From Atherix ibis (Eukaryota; Arthropoda; Insecta; Diptera; Athericidae): 64,000 nt of DNA. Positions 24,580 to 38,065 of the stretch are shown one piece after another. The DNA lies in NCBI GenBank assembly GCA_958298945.1, contig OY282607.1, forward strand, positions 73,648,868 to 73,712,867, written 5' to 3'. Every line of letters starts with the position of its first letter. The first letter of the stretch is position 1. A program made the translations under genes and the position numbers. The notes beneath the pieces are model-generated. The model was not told the origin of the DNA, did no database searches, and saw nothing but the letters and a program-made list of their open reading frames with translations.

Positions 24580-27500
24580 GTACAAACAAATAAAAATAAC
24601 AGCGTTGTCATTTCAAATATAAAATTAATAGGCTATCACAGTATTTGTACGATACATGCAAGGAAGTACTTTTGCTTGTAATGACATGAGATATTCCTTT
24701 AAAATTAGATACAAATTAAAAAGAGGTACACATATTTTCTTTAGATTATAAATTTATAATAAATGATAAAAAAGTTCTTAAAATAGAAGTAATGGTTTTC
24801 TTTTCTCAATTATTATTATTTTAGATATATTTTCTTAAGACTTATCATATATGCAATACCATCTTTATTGAATATTTATAATAATAAGTATTGTACATAC
24901 ATATATGAACATATATGTTAACCCACCGAAAAATATCATTTTATTAATATTCATAATAATTTTTATTATTTATTTAAGCAAATTTATATTGGTTGTGAAC
25001 ATCTAATTTAAATAAAGTTACAAAAATAAATAACTATGTTAAATTTCGATAAAACGACAATAAATAGAAATTATAATATTTATAAAGTAGCTAGATATAA
25101 GACATCTGTAGTTTATGCATATAATGCAGTATAACATGCTTTTATATTTATGTTAAAAATATATTTACAATAATTTGTTTTGTTAAAAATTCATGAGTTT
25201 AAAGCGTACATGCTTATTGTGTTTAGAAGAAAATAGAAAAAATTACGAGTATCTATAATAATCACAATATTTACAAAAACTAAATAAAATTTATTCAAGT
25301 TGCATAATTTTTAATTTTTTTTTTAAAATTATTTCATTTTCAAATATTAAATATTTCGTAAAATAATTAATAATTTTTTTTTAGATTTGACAAAAAATTT
25401 TATTTAAAAAAAAGGCTTAATTAAAAAAAAACGGTCAAGATCATTTTTATGATGTAACTGAAATTAAATTAATTTTAAAAACAGAAAATTTAAATAAATC
25501 ATCCCTAAATTATTATATATAATAAACAATACATCTCACACATTTTGATAATTAATTATAAAAGATGAGGTAATATTTATGATTCAAATATATTTAATTT
25601 AATTTAATAATATTATTGTAACTATAAGTTCAATTAAAGATTCTTTCCCAAACATAAATGTCGACTACTCGTATTTTTAATGATAAATCCACTATTATGG
25701 TTTTTAAGTTCGTAAATTTTACCAATCCATAATTTTTAATATGCTAGTGTTGAATATATTATCAGCGTATTTAATATAATTTTGTATCTACTTTCTTTTA
25801 TATAGAATTGATTTCATAAATTCAGAAATTATCCTTTTACTATTATTAATTTGCGTCTAAAAGACTTTATGATCTGAAACTTTTTTTTCTTTTAATAAGG
25901 CCTAAATTTGCTATGGACTCGTCGTTATTCCTTTTTATGAATTTATATGTGTATAAATATTTATATATGTGTATACTTTTATATTATTATATATTTAAAA
26001 AAATGTTCATTATTATTTAAAATATTAATATAAATAATTTATATAACTAATACAAATAAATTTACTGAAAAAAAATCTCATTTAAAATGCAATATTTTAA
26101 TTCGTTTTTTTAATAATTGAATAAAGTTAGTTTAAATTAATTAATTTTAATTTTTGGCATTAAAATGGTTTTTATTCGATAATATTTTTTATGCTACATT
26201 TTCGTTTAACATATAAATAATTCAAATCAGCAAAAATGAAAAACACACCAAATATTTTTAATTTATGTAAAAGGATATTTTTTCACTTTAGAAACAAAAA
26301 TCACAAAGTAAATGAAAAACATCCTAAATTTGTCTTAAAAGAACTTAGGAAATAAGGTTCAAGGTTAATGGTATGAATTTCTAACATTTAATATACAAAT
26401 CGGTATCCTTACTCATTAATATTTGTCATAAAAAATACAGCCCATTTTTAATTAGGTATAAATTTTATAGTCGAGTACTCTCTATTAATTTGCATTCTAA
26501 GAATTTTTCAGCAGTAAAATTCTTATAAGAAATTAAATTTCGAAATATCCTTTTTCCATGAAAAGTAAGTCAAAAGTTCTAATGGAAAAGTCAAATTAAC
26601 TTTTAATTTATATGTTTATTTCTATTAAATATTAATATGTGTTCCCTTATATTTACTATTAATTGAATTTAATATTTTACAAATTAACACCATGTAAGAG
26701 TTGGAATTTGTAGCTTATTTGACTATTATTTTATTTTACTGTCTATTTTTTATTTTGTTTTTAAATAAAAATTCAATAACGCTGTTCAAATTATTTTTTT
26801 TTATAGTTCACAGAAATTATAATATTTTTTTTTATAGTTCATAGAAATTAATAGAATAAAGAATAGAACCAAAGAAAAATGTTCTCCAGAGAAAAACTGA
26901 AATCTTACAGAAAATATATACATATTAAAATAAAAATATTAAAATTATTTTTCAAATGCAGTTTTTAATTAGAAAATTCTTTTACATATAAAATTTAGTT
27001 AGACGAACAGCATAATTATTTTAGTTCGTACGTCCAAATAGGTTTCAATATCGTATTGTATAGTACCAATTTTCTGACAATTATAAATTTTGATTATTTA
27101 TAATAAAGATTCAGTTTTTTTCTTTTTTTATTCATGGGGCTCAGTTTTAATGTGAAGTCAGAGTCCCCTTTAAATTATTTGTCTATATAGAGATAGAAAC
27201 AGTCATGAAAGAATATTTTTATTATCATAGAACTTAATATTATAAGAAAATACATTTTTTATATAAACTGACTTTACAATCTTAATATATATTATATTAT
27301 TTTAAAATGTATATCTAAGCTTTATTAATACACATTTTGAATATTAATAAACATAATTGTCTAGTATATGTAAACGGCTTTTTCTTTTTAACCAATAGTT
27401 TTTTCGTAAATATTTATATCAATTAAAAATTCAAATTTCACAAATTTTAGTATGAATAATAATTAATTTATTCTTATCAATATGGTTGTTTATAATTTTA

Positions 27501-30500
27501 TAGATTTTGTAAACTGATATGCATATTGCTTGCTATTTTAATTATGGTAAGTGCGGAAGTTATAAAATTATGAATTATGGATAAATATCATAAAGTAATA
27601 TTTATTTTAAAAATATACAAATATTACTTAGTCTTGAATTTATTTTGTAAATTCTAATAAAATTTTAAAACTATTTCGAAAAGAATACTTCCGAAAATAA
27701 TATTTTATAATGGTTTAAAAAATATAGTTTTCCCCTACATACAATATATTAATGTAAAGGATTCAAAAGTCTTATCTAACAAAATATTTAATAAAAAATA
27801 AAACAATATTATTAGTAAAAATAAGTATTAGTTAAAAATCCTCCCAACAAAATCAAATTATAAAATTATAATCAATAATTCGATACGTGTACGATTAGAA
27901 AATAAATTGTAAATAAAAATGAAAATTATTATTAGTTATTATTAAATGTAAACTAATATAACATATATATACATAGGTAAATAGTTTATAATTGTTTAAA
28001 AAAACTAAAGATATTTAATAATAAATTCATATTTATTTGAATATTTTATACTTAAAGTATAAGTTAAGTTACTAAAAACATACATATGTAATTATAATAT
28101 TAGAAGAAAATATTATAATTTAATTAATATAAAATGAAAGAAAGAAAAATAAATCTCTGAGAAAAAAAAATGTACCAAAGAAATAATGTAATGTATGTTG
28201 TTTATAAATTATTATAATTGTGTAAAAATAATTATTATATGAATGATTATAATTAAAGAAACAAATAATTGTAATAATATTAAATTTTTCTTATATATTT
28301 TAGGTAATTATTAAATAAAATTTACGTTTTAAACGTATATTTTTAAAAAAAAAAAACTTTGAAGCTTTTTCTATTTTTTACGTTTTTACCACATCAAAAA
28401 GACCAAATTTTAATTTTTAAAATAGAAAAGAAGAAATTTTATTTATTTTAAAGATATAGAAAAAAGGTTTCCATAAAGTTCTCGATATTGTTTACAAACA
28501 TTTCGATCGTTCTCTATTTGCTATAATTGTATGTAAAAATTCGAACACTGAAATAAATAATAACCGTAAGGAATTAAAGTACATAAAAATTCCAGCCGTA
28601 AAATATTTCCAGTACGAAAAAATTCCAGTGTCAAAAAATTCTTGCGCCAAAATATGATAGGTTTGACCTATTTGCAAAAAACACCTTTTGTTGTAAAAAT
28701 ATGGCGATTTTGTTTTGTGTTGGACCATTTTCATGGTCACCAAGCGGGTTTGAATATTTCGATATTGGAACATTTTCTAATAGGAAGTTTAAGGCATTGT
28801 CAAAAAAAAACTCGTCTCGCCAGTCCGACCCAAATTTAAATAAAAGCTAAAGACATCTATCGTGTTTGTTTTGAGTTAAAAAAATTTTTCACTATTACCA
28901 AGGGGGTTTGTTAACTTTTAAGGGTCTTAAATAAGAAAGTCCAGTTTTAAAATCGTTCTGTATTTTTTAATATTAAATACTTTATTTTATAGTTTTTTTA
29001 AATTGAATTTGTTTATTGCAAAATACATAGTTGTAAAAAATTCATTATAAATAGTAGTGTATTCATAGCTACGACATCTTCTTAAATTACTAGAGTATTT
29101 GAAATTTTGATATTTTCTTTATCCTGTTAAATATAATTCATTTAAAAATGTTAAAAACTTTTTTGAACGAAATTCTTTTTAAATAACACATGCAGAAGAT
29201 GGATTATTTTCTTTCTTATTAAACCAAACAATTAAAAACAAAATTTTAATCCTTATTTAGTATTATGATTATTATGTTTTTTTATTTGAAAAGTGCTCGT
29301 TTATATAGTCTAAGGGGAAAAAAGTATTTTATACCATTAATATTAATGTTAGGTCATAAAAAAGTTTATCTTATTTTTTGTACAAGTAAATAATGTGCAT
29401 TTAGCATAAACATCTGCTTTGCACTTTTATTTCTTTATATTTTTTCCTTCAATAAGAAACTCTGAACCAAATTAATATATTTAAATTATCCGAGATTAAT
29501 GTTGTTAAGAAAAGAAATGTACTTTGACTTTATAGAAATGTAGTTTTACTGAATACGTAGTACATATGTATGTATGTATATATGTGTTAGGAAATTGTTT
29601 TGAATCTGTTACCAACAAAATTTAATTAAATTGCAAATAATAAAATAAAATAAATCTTTTTTGAATATGTTTTCAATGTATACCATTAGTATATGAATAT
29701 AAGGTGTGATAAAAGATAACCATATAAAATGCATAGTGAGGAAAAATCAACAGTATAAAAACGAACGAGTATACTACATAAAATCCAAACACCAGAGATT
29801 AAAGTTGAAGTGGACATTAAGACTCCTAACATTTTAATGTCTGCCCATGAAATTGAAATAAGCATTTTTTGAATACAGGTAAGGATTTAGCTTATATAAT
29901 TATAGCTAACTCAGCGTCTGTTTATCAGCAATATACAGTAAGATCAGCACAATATTTTAGAGAATTTCAATTCGGCATCCAAATACGCTATAATCTGTTT
30001 ACCATGTTCAGAAACACTTCTTCAAACTGAGTAATATCCCACTGTAAATATACATCAATACATGTACATCAACAATGAACTGTAAATAAACGTAACTTTT
30101 TCCATTTTTGCAGATATTACTTTTTCCAACTTAGCTACTTCAATTTTTACCACTTTAAGGGATAATATTTTAATAAATGTGGAAATATTTCTATATACCC
30201 CAAGAATTATGATAAAGCGGTTTTTTGCATATTAATTCTAATTATATAAGTTAAAAGTTTAAACTAAATTGCAATGGCTTATTAGATTTTTTACTGATTG
30301 GATAGTTTAATGTTCATTATATTAATGTACTTTGACTTATTTGTTGGCACTCATAATTGACAAAAATTCTTCCACTAAAGTGCTCTACCATATTTATAGA
30401 TAATTGTATTTAAATTTAAAATGTAAAAAAACTTTTAGTCAATAGCAATTAAATATTTCCATAACAGGCCAACAATATAAAAATAAACGTGTTTTTAAAG

Positions 30501-30955
30501 TGATAAGGTTTTGTTCTAGCCGTTTATTTTCAAGTTAATTTTTTACCGAGAAGTTTGGTCAGCCGGTCAATTTTAAATATAAAATTTTAATACTGTAGAA
30601 CCTTTTTGTGTTAGTTTATTGGTTAAATTATAATTCTCGATGAACTTTTCTTTAAACGTTAGTGAATCTTTTATGAGTTTATATTAAAATCTTAGAAATC
30701 CACCGTTCATTCACTTTACATAGACGTTAAGATGTCACTTTATATCCAATACGAATTCTTTTAAATAATTCATACCTCTATAAGATTAGTCATATTTAAT
30801 GCATAAGAATGCTCATTTTATTTTTTTATCGTATAAATATATACAATATAATTTTATCAAGTTTTTTATCAATTCTAGAGAACAAGCCTTTTAGAAATTT
30901 AACTCAAAGCGGTTATTGTGAATTTGAGAAGGACTTTCATATAGTATCCACATTT
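24580..30955. other. very AT-rich gene-free stretch
   Basis: More than 6 kb of A/T-dominated DNA without an exon I can support. A less AT-rich block at 28490-28920 contains a 93-codon minus-strand frame (28773-28492) with no recognisable motif. It may be a piece of an unrecognised repeat. A tandem duplication of TTTTTTTATAGTTCA.AGAAATT occurs at about 26794-26850. Confidence 0.5.
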
Positions 30956-30959
30956 TTAG

Positions 30960-31310
30960 ATCAGATCTATAAAAGCACAAATTTTTTGATGCCATACAGA
31001 ATTTTTGGAAGGACCCCAGAAATAGTGGAAGACTAACTTTACACAAGTAGGCATTCAATATCGAAAACTAATGAAAATGTGGAACAAGTGAGAGCTCTTG
31101 TAAGGTCAAATCGTCGATTAATATTGAAGATCCTTGAAAAGTTCAGAAAAAGAGTTATCCACGTCAGATTGGACATTGCAACCACTTGTATACTCCACTA
31201 TCTCCATGAACGAGTTTTTGGAAAAGGTATTCTTATGGGTCTTCAACCCATCTATATCTATTCACCTTTTCAAAGACAATATGAATATTTTTTACCGAAG
31301 AGCTGAAGGA
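30960..31310 (+). mobile_element. mariner fragment (N-terminal linker region), copy 1
   Basis: The translation reads FGRTPEIVED, a few codons with stops, then ENVEQVRALVRSNRRLILKI (31067-31130). This is the linker between the two helix-turn-helix units of irritans-like mariners, with its GRP.. and V.ALVRS.RRLT motifs. After it the sequence jumps to other DNA. The same join is seen at 38.9-39.25 kb, so this looks like an internally deleted family. Ends are uncertain. Confidence 0.6.
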
Positions 31311-33390
31311 TAAAAAATATGAGAACCGCCACATCTCATATTTTTTACTTTTCGTGATAAAACTGTTACTACAGGGTAGAAATTTCATTACAATTAACAG
31401 AACAATTTTCCCATAGACATTCTTTTTTTCTCAAATGACATGAATATAATTAAAAATAAGAGAAAAGATACGAATACTAAAATTAATGATATCAAATAAA
31501 AATGGAAATATTTCAAATCTACAGAATGTCGAAAAGAACACAAAAATGCTATTCAAATTGTAACTATAAATAAAAGGTTAAAAGCTGATAAAAACACTGT
31601 ACAAATTTTCATAATTTACATATCTATAATCATAAGGATTGATTCATATTATAAGAGACATCATTTTTAGAAATATAAAACTTTCAAAAGTTTCTTAAAA
31701 ATAGTCTATATTATGTACAAGTACGTATTTGATAGCCATTTCTGCTTCGACAAGTAGAAAACGATAAAAGCTTCATTTAAAAATGTTATTAAACCAATAT
31801 CATGCTTGAAAAATTGGAAACCTTTATTCAATAACAGAAAAGAAAGGATGTTACGAAATATGATTGAAAGATTTCAATCAGTAGAAAAATACTAATGAAA
31901 AACTATTCTTACAGCCATTTGTTTAGTATTTTACAACATTATATTTAAACGTTCAAATGCCACCGTCAGGTCCGGTGAGCCGCTAAATAATCAATGCGAA
32001 AGTATAAGTATTCTTTCTATATAGAAAAGGTGTGTTCTTTCGAAAATTTGATACAAATTTTATACTCAGATTAAAAGTATGTATTATTGTTTGCTTGTCC
32101 GGTTTTCATTTTAAAATCGATGACCATTTTGAAATGAACTATAAGACTTTAACAAATAATATAAATAATAATATGTTGTTATAGTTTTTCTAATGTCCTT
32201 GACAAACTACAAAAGTATAATAACATCACTAATGCACTATATTAATAAACTTTCATTGAAATAAGGAAGAAAAAATTGTTTGATATTTTGTTCTGTATTT
32301 TTGTGTAAAAGGAATTACTTAAATGAATGGAAATAAAGTAAAATTGTGAAAATTGATTGAAAACATTTTTCAAAGATCTACATTATTGAAATTGGAAAGT
32401 ATCGTAATTAAAATTGCTCATTGAAATGGAACTCCGCCAAAACGCATATTTATAAATATAATAATAAAATAAAGTGGTAAGGCTTTACAAAGATTTGTAT
32501 ACCTGTACGAACCTTGTGGCTGTAATTTTCAATTTTGTTGGTAAAGCCCCGTAGGAAAAATCTTTATCAGACTTATATCGAACAGTTGTAACTAAATTCT
32601 ACTCTTTGACAGGAAGTACAACGCAAATAGATTGCATTCGATTACTTCGAAGATTCATTACTGATGAATTCGTTCCAATGGACATTAAAGGACATCAATT
32701 ACAACGTTTTAGTTGCTTTTAACACTGTTGAATAGTGAATGTTGAAACGTGATTGTGTTTGTCAGGAAGGAATGTCAAATAAACCGAGTTCCATTCATTT
32801 TCAATTTTAATACTCTTCCTGAAATTTAGCAATTAAACAGTCTCTCAGCATATTGAAAAATGAAAGAGTATTGCTTAAAGTTTGTATAGCTCTTACAAAG
32901 GAACAGTATCTTTTATTGGTACAACCAATTGAAAATTACTTATAAGAGGAAAACAGAGAATAGATGGTTTTATTATCCTTTTAAATTACGATGAAAAATA
33001 GAAATCATTCCTTCAAGTGCTCAAAGGTTGTCTTTGCTGGGATTTTAATTAATGTTTTAATTAATAGCCTTTTAATTAATGCGCTTAGTTATAATTAAAA
33101 AAAAAAATTTTATTTATTCACTTATTTTCTCAATTTTATTTATTTGATTATTCATTTTTTTTTCTGTTATTATTTATAAAATTCAATTGTATTTAATTTA
33201 ATATAAATTAAATCTTTAATTGATAAAAATAAGTATAATAACCCTTGATAAAATTATTTCTAAGAATCTTTTTAAAATTTTTAAGTTAGCTTTAATAGAA
33301 TTTTAAAGTTTAAAATCATTTATTGATTTTTTCGTTAAATAAATTTATTGCTATATCGTAGTGTCTTGAAATATTTTGCTGCTATTAAGA
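31311..33390. other. AT-rich noncoding stretch
   Basis: No gene or complete repeat recognised. The part at 32,400-32,960 is somewhat richer in GC but has no open frame with motifs. Confidence 0.5.
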
Positions 33391-33392
33391 TA

Positions 33393-34302
33393 CGAGGTCT
33401 GTTCAAAAAGTATCGCGAATTTTGTGTTTTTTTCAAAAACTATTTATTTATTCATGAATATCTATTTTGTCCCCTTCAAAATACTCCCCACCAGATGTTA
33501 TACACTTGTGCCAACGTTTTTTCCAATCCTCGAAGCACTTCAAAAAATCATTTTTTGTGATCTTGTTGAGCTCCTCCTTTGATGCCATCTTTATCTCCTC
33601 AATCATAGCGTAGCGTTGCGCTTTCATGGGGCTCTTCAGTTTCAGGAACAAGAAAAAGTCGCAGGGGGCCAGATCTAAGGAGTACGGTAGCTGCGGCATT
33701 ATTAGTGTGTTGTTTTTGGCCGAAAGTTCGCGCACAAGCCAATTTTTGTTCTTCCACAAATCCGGGCGTTTCTGGCGGATTGCTTCACGCAACTTGCGGA
33801 TAACTTGCAGGTAATATTCCTTATTGATTGTTCTACCCTGTGGAAAGAACACATGATGCACCACGCCCCCGCAATCGAAGAAAACTGTAGCCATAACCAT
33901 CACATTCGATCGAACTTGGCGCGCTTTTTCCGGTCTTGGATCGTGCGGCAGCTTGCGTTGGGATGATTGAGCTTTGGTTTCGACGTCATAACCATAAACC
34001 CACCATTCGTCACCAGTTATGGCCCTCTGGAGCAAATTTGGGTTGTCGCGGACAGAGTCCAACAGCTCCTTAGCAATGTTAATGCGATGCTGTTTTTGGT
34101 TGAAAATGGGCAAAAATCGAAGACGAGCCAAAACACGTGCAAGCAAAGCAGTTGTCAAAAATTAACTGAACATTCAAAATGGCCGAACTTGTCGGCATAA
34201 GTGAGAGTCATGAGTACCAACATAACACCACAAAAAATCGAAAATCGAATATACGTAACCCGCAAAAATTCAAAATTCATGATACTTTTTGAACAGACCT
34301 CG
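33393..34302 (-). mobile_element. internally deleted DD34D mariner with intact TIRs
   Basis: TIRs: CGAGGTCTGTTCAAAAAGTA at 33393 and its exact complement ending at 34302. The match continues to about 33 bp with two mismatches, flanked by TA (33391-33392, 34303-34304). The unit is 910 bp against about 1.3 kb for a full mariner. The sequence between the ORF and the right TIR is too short to hold the N-terminal DNA-binding domain. The same family is present at 14107-14646. Confidence 0.95.
33448..34158 (-). pseudogene. mariner transposase remnant missing its second catalytic Asp
   Basis: A 236-codon open frame begins at a TTG, not an ATG, because the true N-terminus is deleted. It has AITGDEWWVYGYDVETKAQS with the first catalytic Asp, FFDCGGVVHHVFFPQGRTIN, then KNKNWLVRELSAKNNT. 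Here the normal LHHDNAPAHTSL block with the second Asp is cleanly missing in frame. It continues with PYSLDLAPCDFFLF (third Asp) and ends GEYFEGDKIDIHE. The copy at 14.1 kb retains the HHDND block. The frame is open but the product would be catalytically dead. Confidence 0.93.
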
Positions 34303-34315
34303 TATACACATATGG

Positions 34316-34398
34316 TACACAGCGGAGAGTAAAAGTTACGTGGACATGATACACAGCGGAGAGTAAAAGTTACGTTTTTTTTTTTGTAAAAGTTACGT
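34316..34398. repeat. 26-bp direct repeat next to a mariner end
   Basis: TACACAGCGGAGAGTAAAAG plus TTACGT occurs at 34316-34341 and 34350-34375. A third partial copy (GTAAAAGTTACGT) is at 34386-34398. The repeat begins 12 bp beyond the mariner target TA. Confidence 0.85.
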
Positions 34399-34399
34399 T

Positions 34400-36786
34400 G
34401 GATATTTTTGCGTATGTTAACTTTTATTTTACACTTGGTAGTAACCCAGGTCTGGAATTATTTTCAAGTCAGACCGTATCATCTGTATATGTAGCATAGA
34501 TCGAGATGGGTAAAAGTATTACAAAAATATTTGAAGAATAGGATCCAGTTAAGTTTCCAGATTAAAACCGAGTTCCAGACTTGATCATAAGCTTGACTAA
34601 CAACTAGAAATATACCGGATCAATACTCTTTGTTTTATTAACAGGATGCAATGAAATCAGCGACTCGATGACACTACTGGGTAGTGGAGTATTCGGATCA
34701 GAAACCGAATTGATGGTTGGGAATTAAATTTCATTTTAAAAAATGAGTTAATTTCTTTGCCGAATTTGAGGCAAAAAATGCAAAGTCCTTAAAATGGAAA
34801 ATGACTTTATAAATTTTTTTTTTTTATAATTATATTTTTTATTACAAAACCTATCAAATTAATAGAAAAATTTAAATACAATATGTAAAAATTTAACATT
34901 TCGTTGAACTGTTAGAAAATTATTTTAAAGGTTATCGAATGGCTATTGGAATTGATAGATATTCTCTTTAATTGCAAAAAAAATTCTGTTCGACTATATT
35001 TAAAAGAAGAAAGCTTATTTCATGTTGGTGCCCAAAAATGTTTCAATTGCAACGAAAATTTCATAATTATGCATGCTTAAAACCATATTTATAAAAATAT
35101 ACAATTTATAAGGCATAACTTATAAATACATAATATTTATAAGCATAATTCTGATCCGAATGTTTGATCTTTTGGACAGAATTTTTTGTAACTTTGAGAA
35201 CTATTTTAGTTGTTTTATTTCTATTAATTTTTAATAAATACTTAATCGAATAGTATATTTAAATATGAACTCATTTTGAATTAAAATTATATTTTATATG
35301 ATACAAAGTTATATATGGAAAAGAAAAGAAAAATTCCGTTAAATGCAAAATTAAACAAAATAATTTAGTCCTAAAATACATACTAATGTAAAATATTTTT
35401 TAAAAAAAAACTTGAAATCCATTTAAAATAATTCTTTTGTACGAGTGAACAGTTTCCATTATTTGGTAAATACTTCTGGGATATTTGCAGAAAATTTAAT
35501 TCATCTGACTTATTTCCTGTTGCCAAATAATCAAAGAAGTAATTTTGCATAAATTTTGTTATCACATAGTCTTGTTCAGTTTTATAGCCAAATATATTAA
35601 TATATTTAGGAAGTTAAATAAATTAAGAAAGAGAGAATGTAAAAGTAAAAAGAACATAAAAGAAGGGAGTAAATATATTCTTATGGTATATACATTCAAA
35701 TATAGATGACATGCTATTTCTTCCTGTTGTTTTCATGTATCATTGATTTAAGAATATAAGTATTATCTTCATTTTTCGGAAAGAACGAGAAATACTTCCT
35801 TTAAGTTGATAACTTTAAGATGTTGCGTAATTAGAACCAAATTTGTTGTATTTCCTTAGTTGCTATATTGACGGCGATGCGAAAATGAAGTGCTTCCAAT
35901 ACCGTTTGTGGTTGGGAAATTTGTCAAATTGCTCTCTGCTTTCGTAAATCTTATCAGTCGATCGCGTTTATATACCAAGCAAAACTGAAATTACATTATA
36001 AATTGATTGAATGTTTTAATCATGTCTTAAAGCAAACTCTTCTTCAACCGCTCTGTGTCTATGTGTTCCGATAGTGTTTATGGCGACATGTGTACAATTG
36101 TTCCAATTTCGAACAGGATACCGAAGATAACTGATGCACGACAAGTGTGCACACATGGATCAAAATCCTTGGCTTAAAGCCACTTGTAAACAATAAATTT
36201 AATTATGGCCTTACGTATTCTAGCATGTAAATGTGCCACCATATAGAGAGTTAGGCAAATCTCTGAAGAAAACTTCCCCTTCGGTACGGACGAAAGTAGC
36301 TCTTGGCATTTGTTGGGCGAATATTTATTTTCCCAACTTCTATGACACTACATATTGAAGGGGTTCGGCCATAGATATGAAGATTGCCTGCAAGTGTCAC
36401 CAATAAATTCTATCTTTAAAACCATTACTCTCGACTCATTTAAAGTATATGGTATAAAACTAAACTTGGTTCTAGTAGCATTTAACAAGGACACCATTTT
36501 ATTCAAGTATATTTTAATTAAAAGAAAATTTTATCTTCAAGGCTGCTCTTTTATAAATTAATTATTTATGACTATATAAAATTATATTATTAATTTTTCT
36601 ATTTTTTTTATATGATGTTTATGATTTTTTAGTATAATTAGTAACTTATAAAGTATTTAGAAAATATACATATAAATGCAATTTTCACAGTTTACATAAT
36701 TTTTTAGCTTATTTTAAAGCTTGTATAATGTGCGCAAATATAAAAAAAAACCTTAAATTCATCAAAATATTATGAATCTAAATATG
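34400..36786. other. noncoding stretch, no feature recognised
   Basis: Mixed AT-rich DNA. A block at 35,820-36,400 has lower AT content but no open frame with motifs. It could be an old repeat that I do not recognise. Confidence 0.45.
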
Positions 36787-36788
36787 TA

Positions 36789-38063
36789 TTGGGTATATAA
36801 CTTAAAAATGCGGGATTGACAACAGATGGCATAACTTTTACACATGGTTTGTGTTAATAATAACTGATATGGCATTTTGGAGGTTAAACATCTGTCATTC
36901 ATTCTCGATTAGTCATTGAACGAAATAGTGTAAACAACAAAGTTTTTTTTACTTCAAAAATGTCGAATTTCGTACCAAAAAAGTCCCATTTGCGGGAAGT
37001 GTTGATTTACTTCTTCAATTTGAAGATTGCTCATTCGATTGCTCACCGAAGCTTATCCTGAATATGTTCCATCGATTTCAACGTGCGAGAGATGGTTTGT
37101 ACGGTTCAGAAGTGGTGATTTTGCCACGGAAGACAAAGAACGACCAGGTCAGCCAAAAAAGTTTGAAGATGAAGATTTGGAGGCATTACTCGACGAAGAC
37201 TGTTGTCGAACTCAAGAATAAATTGCAAAATCATTGGGACTCACTCAAGCAGCCATTTCAAAACGTTTGAAAGCAGCAGGATTCATCCAAAAGCAAGGAA
37301 ATTGGGTCCCATATGAATTGAAGCCGAGAGACGTTGAAAGGCGATTTTGCATGTTCGAAATGCTGCTTGAACGGCAGAAAAAGAAGTCGTTTTTAATCGA
37401 ATCATTACTGGCGACGAAAAATGGATTCATTACGACAACCCAAAGCGCAAAAAATCGTATGTAAAGCCCGGCCAACCAGCCAAATCAACGCCAAAGCCAA
37501 ATATCCATGGCACCAAGGTAATGCTCTGTATTTGATGGAATCAGAAGGGTGTGATCTATTATGAGCTATTGAAATCGGGCCAGACGATCACAGGCGACCT
37601 CTACCGACCACAGTTAATCCGTTTGAAGCGAGCATTGGCCGAAAAACGCCCGGAATATGCGACCAGACACGAAGCCATAATTTTCCATCATGACAACGCT
37701 CGGCCTCATGTTGCAAGACCGGTTAAAAATTATTTAGAAAACAGTGGCTGGGAAGTTTTGCCTCACCCGCCTTAATGCCCAGACCTTGCCCCGCCCGACT
37801 ACCATTTGTTTAGATCCATGCAAAACGCCCTCACCGGAATACGCTTCACATCAGAACAGGGCATAAAAAATTGGGTCGATTCATTCTTGGCCTCAAAACC
37901 GGAGCAGTTTTTTTTGGCGCGGAATCCATATGTTGCCAGAAATATGGGAAAAAGTAGTGGCTTCCGATGGACAATACTTTGAATAAAATATATTGTAACA
38001 ATTTTTCAAAATAAACACTAAAAGTTTGCCAAAAATCCCGCAAATTTTAAGTTATACACCCAA
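36789..38063 (+). mobile_element. near full-length mariner, mauritiana type
   Basis: TIRs of about 28 bp: TTGGGTATATAACTTAAAAA at 36789 and, reversed from 38063, TTGGGTGTATAACTTAAAAT, both continuing into GCGGGATT. Both ends have TA target sites (36787-36788, 38064-38065). At 1275 bp it has the expected length of an intact mariner. It carries a transposase gene with point lesions (separate entry). Confidence 0.96.
36961..37984 (+). pseudogene. mariner transposase pseudogene (DD34D)
   Basis: The ATG at 36961 begins MSNFVPKKSHLREVLIYFF, the standard start for this family. After an early frameshift near 37030 it continues PEYVPSISTCERWFVRFRSG, then FEDEDLEALLDEDCCRTQE and a stop at 37219. It resumes with SLGLTQAAISKRLKAAGF and NWVPYELKPRDVERRF. 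A frameshift near 37390 precedes the first catalytic Asp (a GDEKWIHYD-like stretch). IIFHHDNARPH carries the second Asp, and HPP*CPDLAPPDYHLF the third. The last two Asp are separated by 34 residues. One stop (37773) and a frame change after 37900 finish it. All domains are present, so it is a dead but fairly young copy. Confidence 0.93.
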
Positions 38064-38065
38064 TA

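Noticed and set aside
28492..28839. Overlapping open frames on both strands as genes
   Set aside because: Aromatic and Ile/Lys-rich, no motifs. The block is more likely an unrecognised repeat.
34316..34398. Direct repeats as a CRISPR array
   Set aside because: Only two and a half copies with spacers of 8-10 bp, in a eukaryotic genome beside a transposon.
35820..36400. Lower-AT block as an LTR retrotransposon or gene fragment
   Set aside because: No open frame, protease, RT or integrase motif and no paired LTRs seen.
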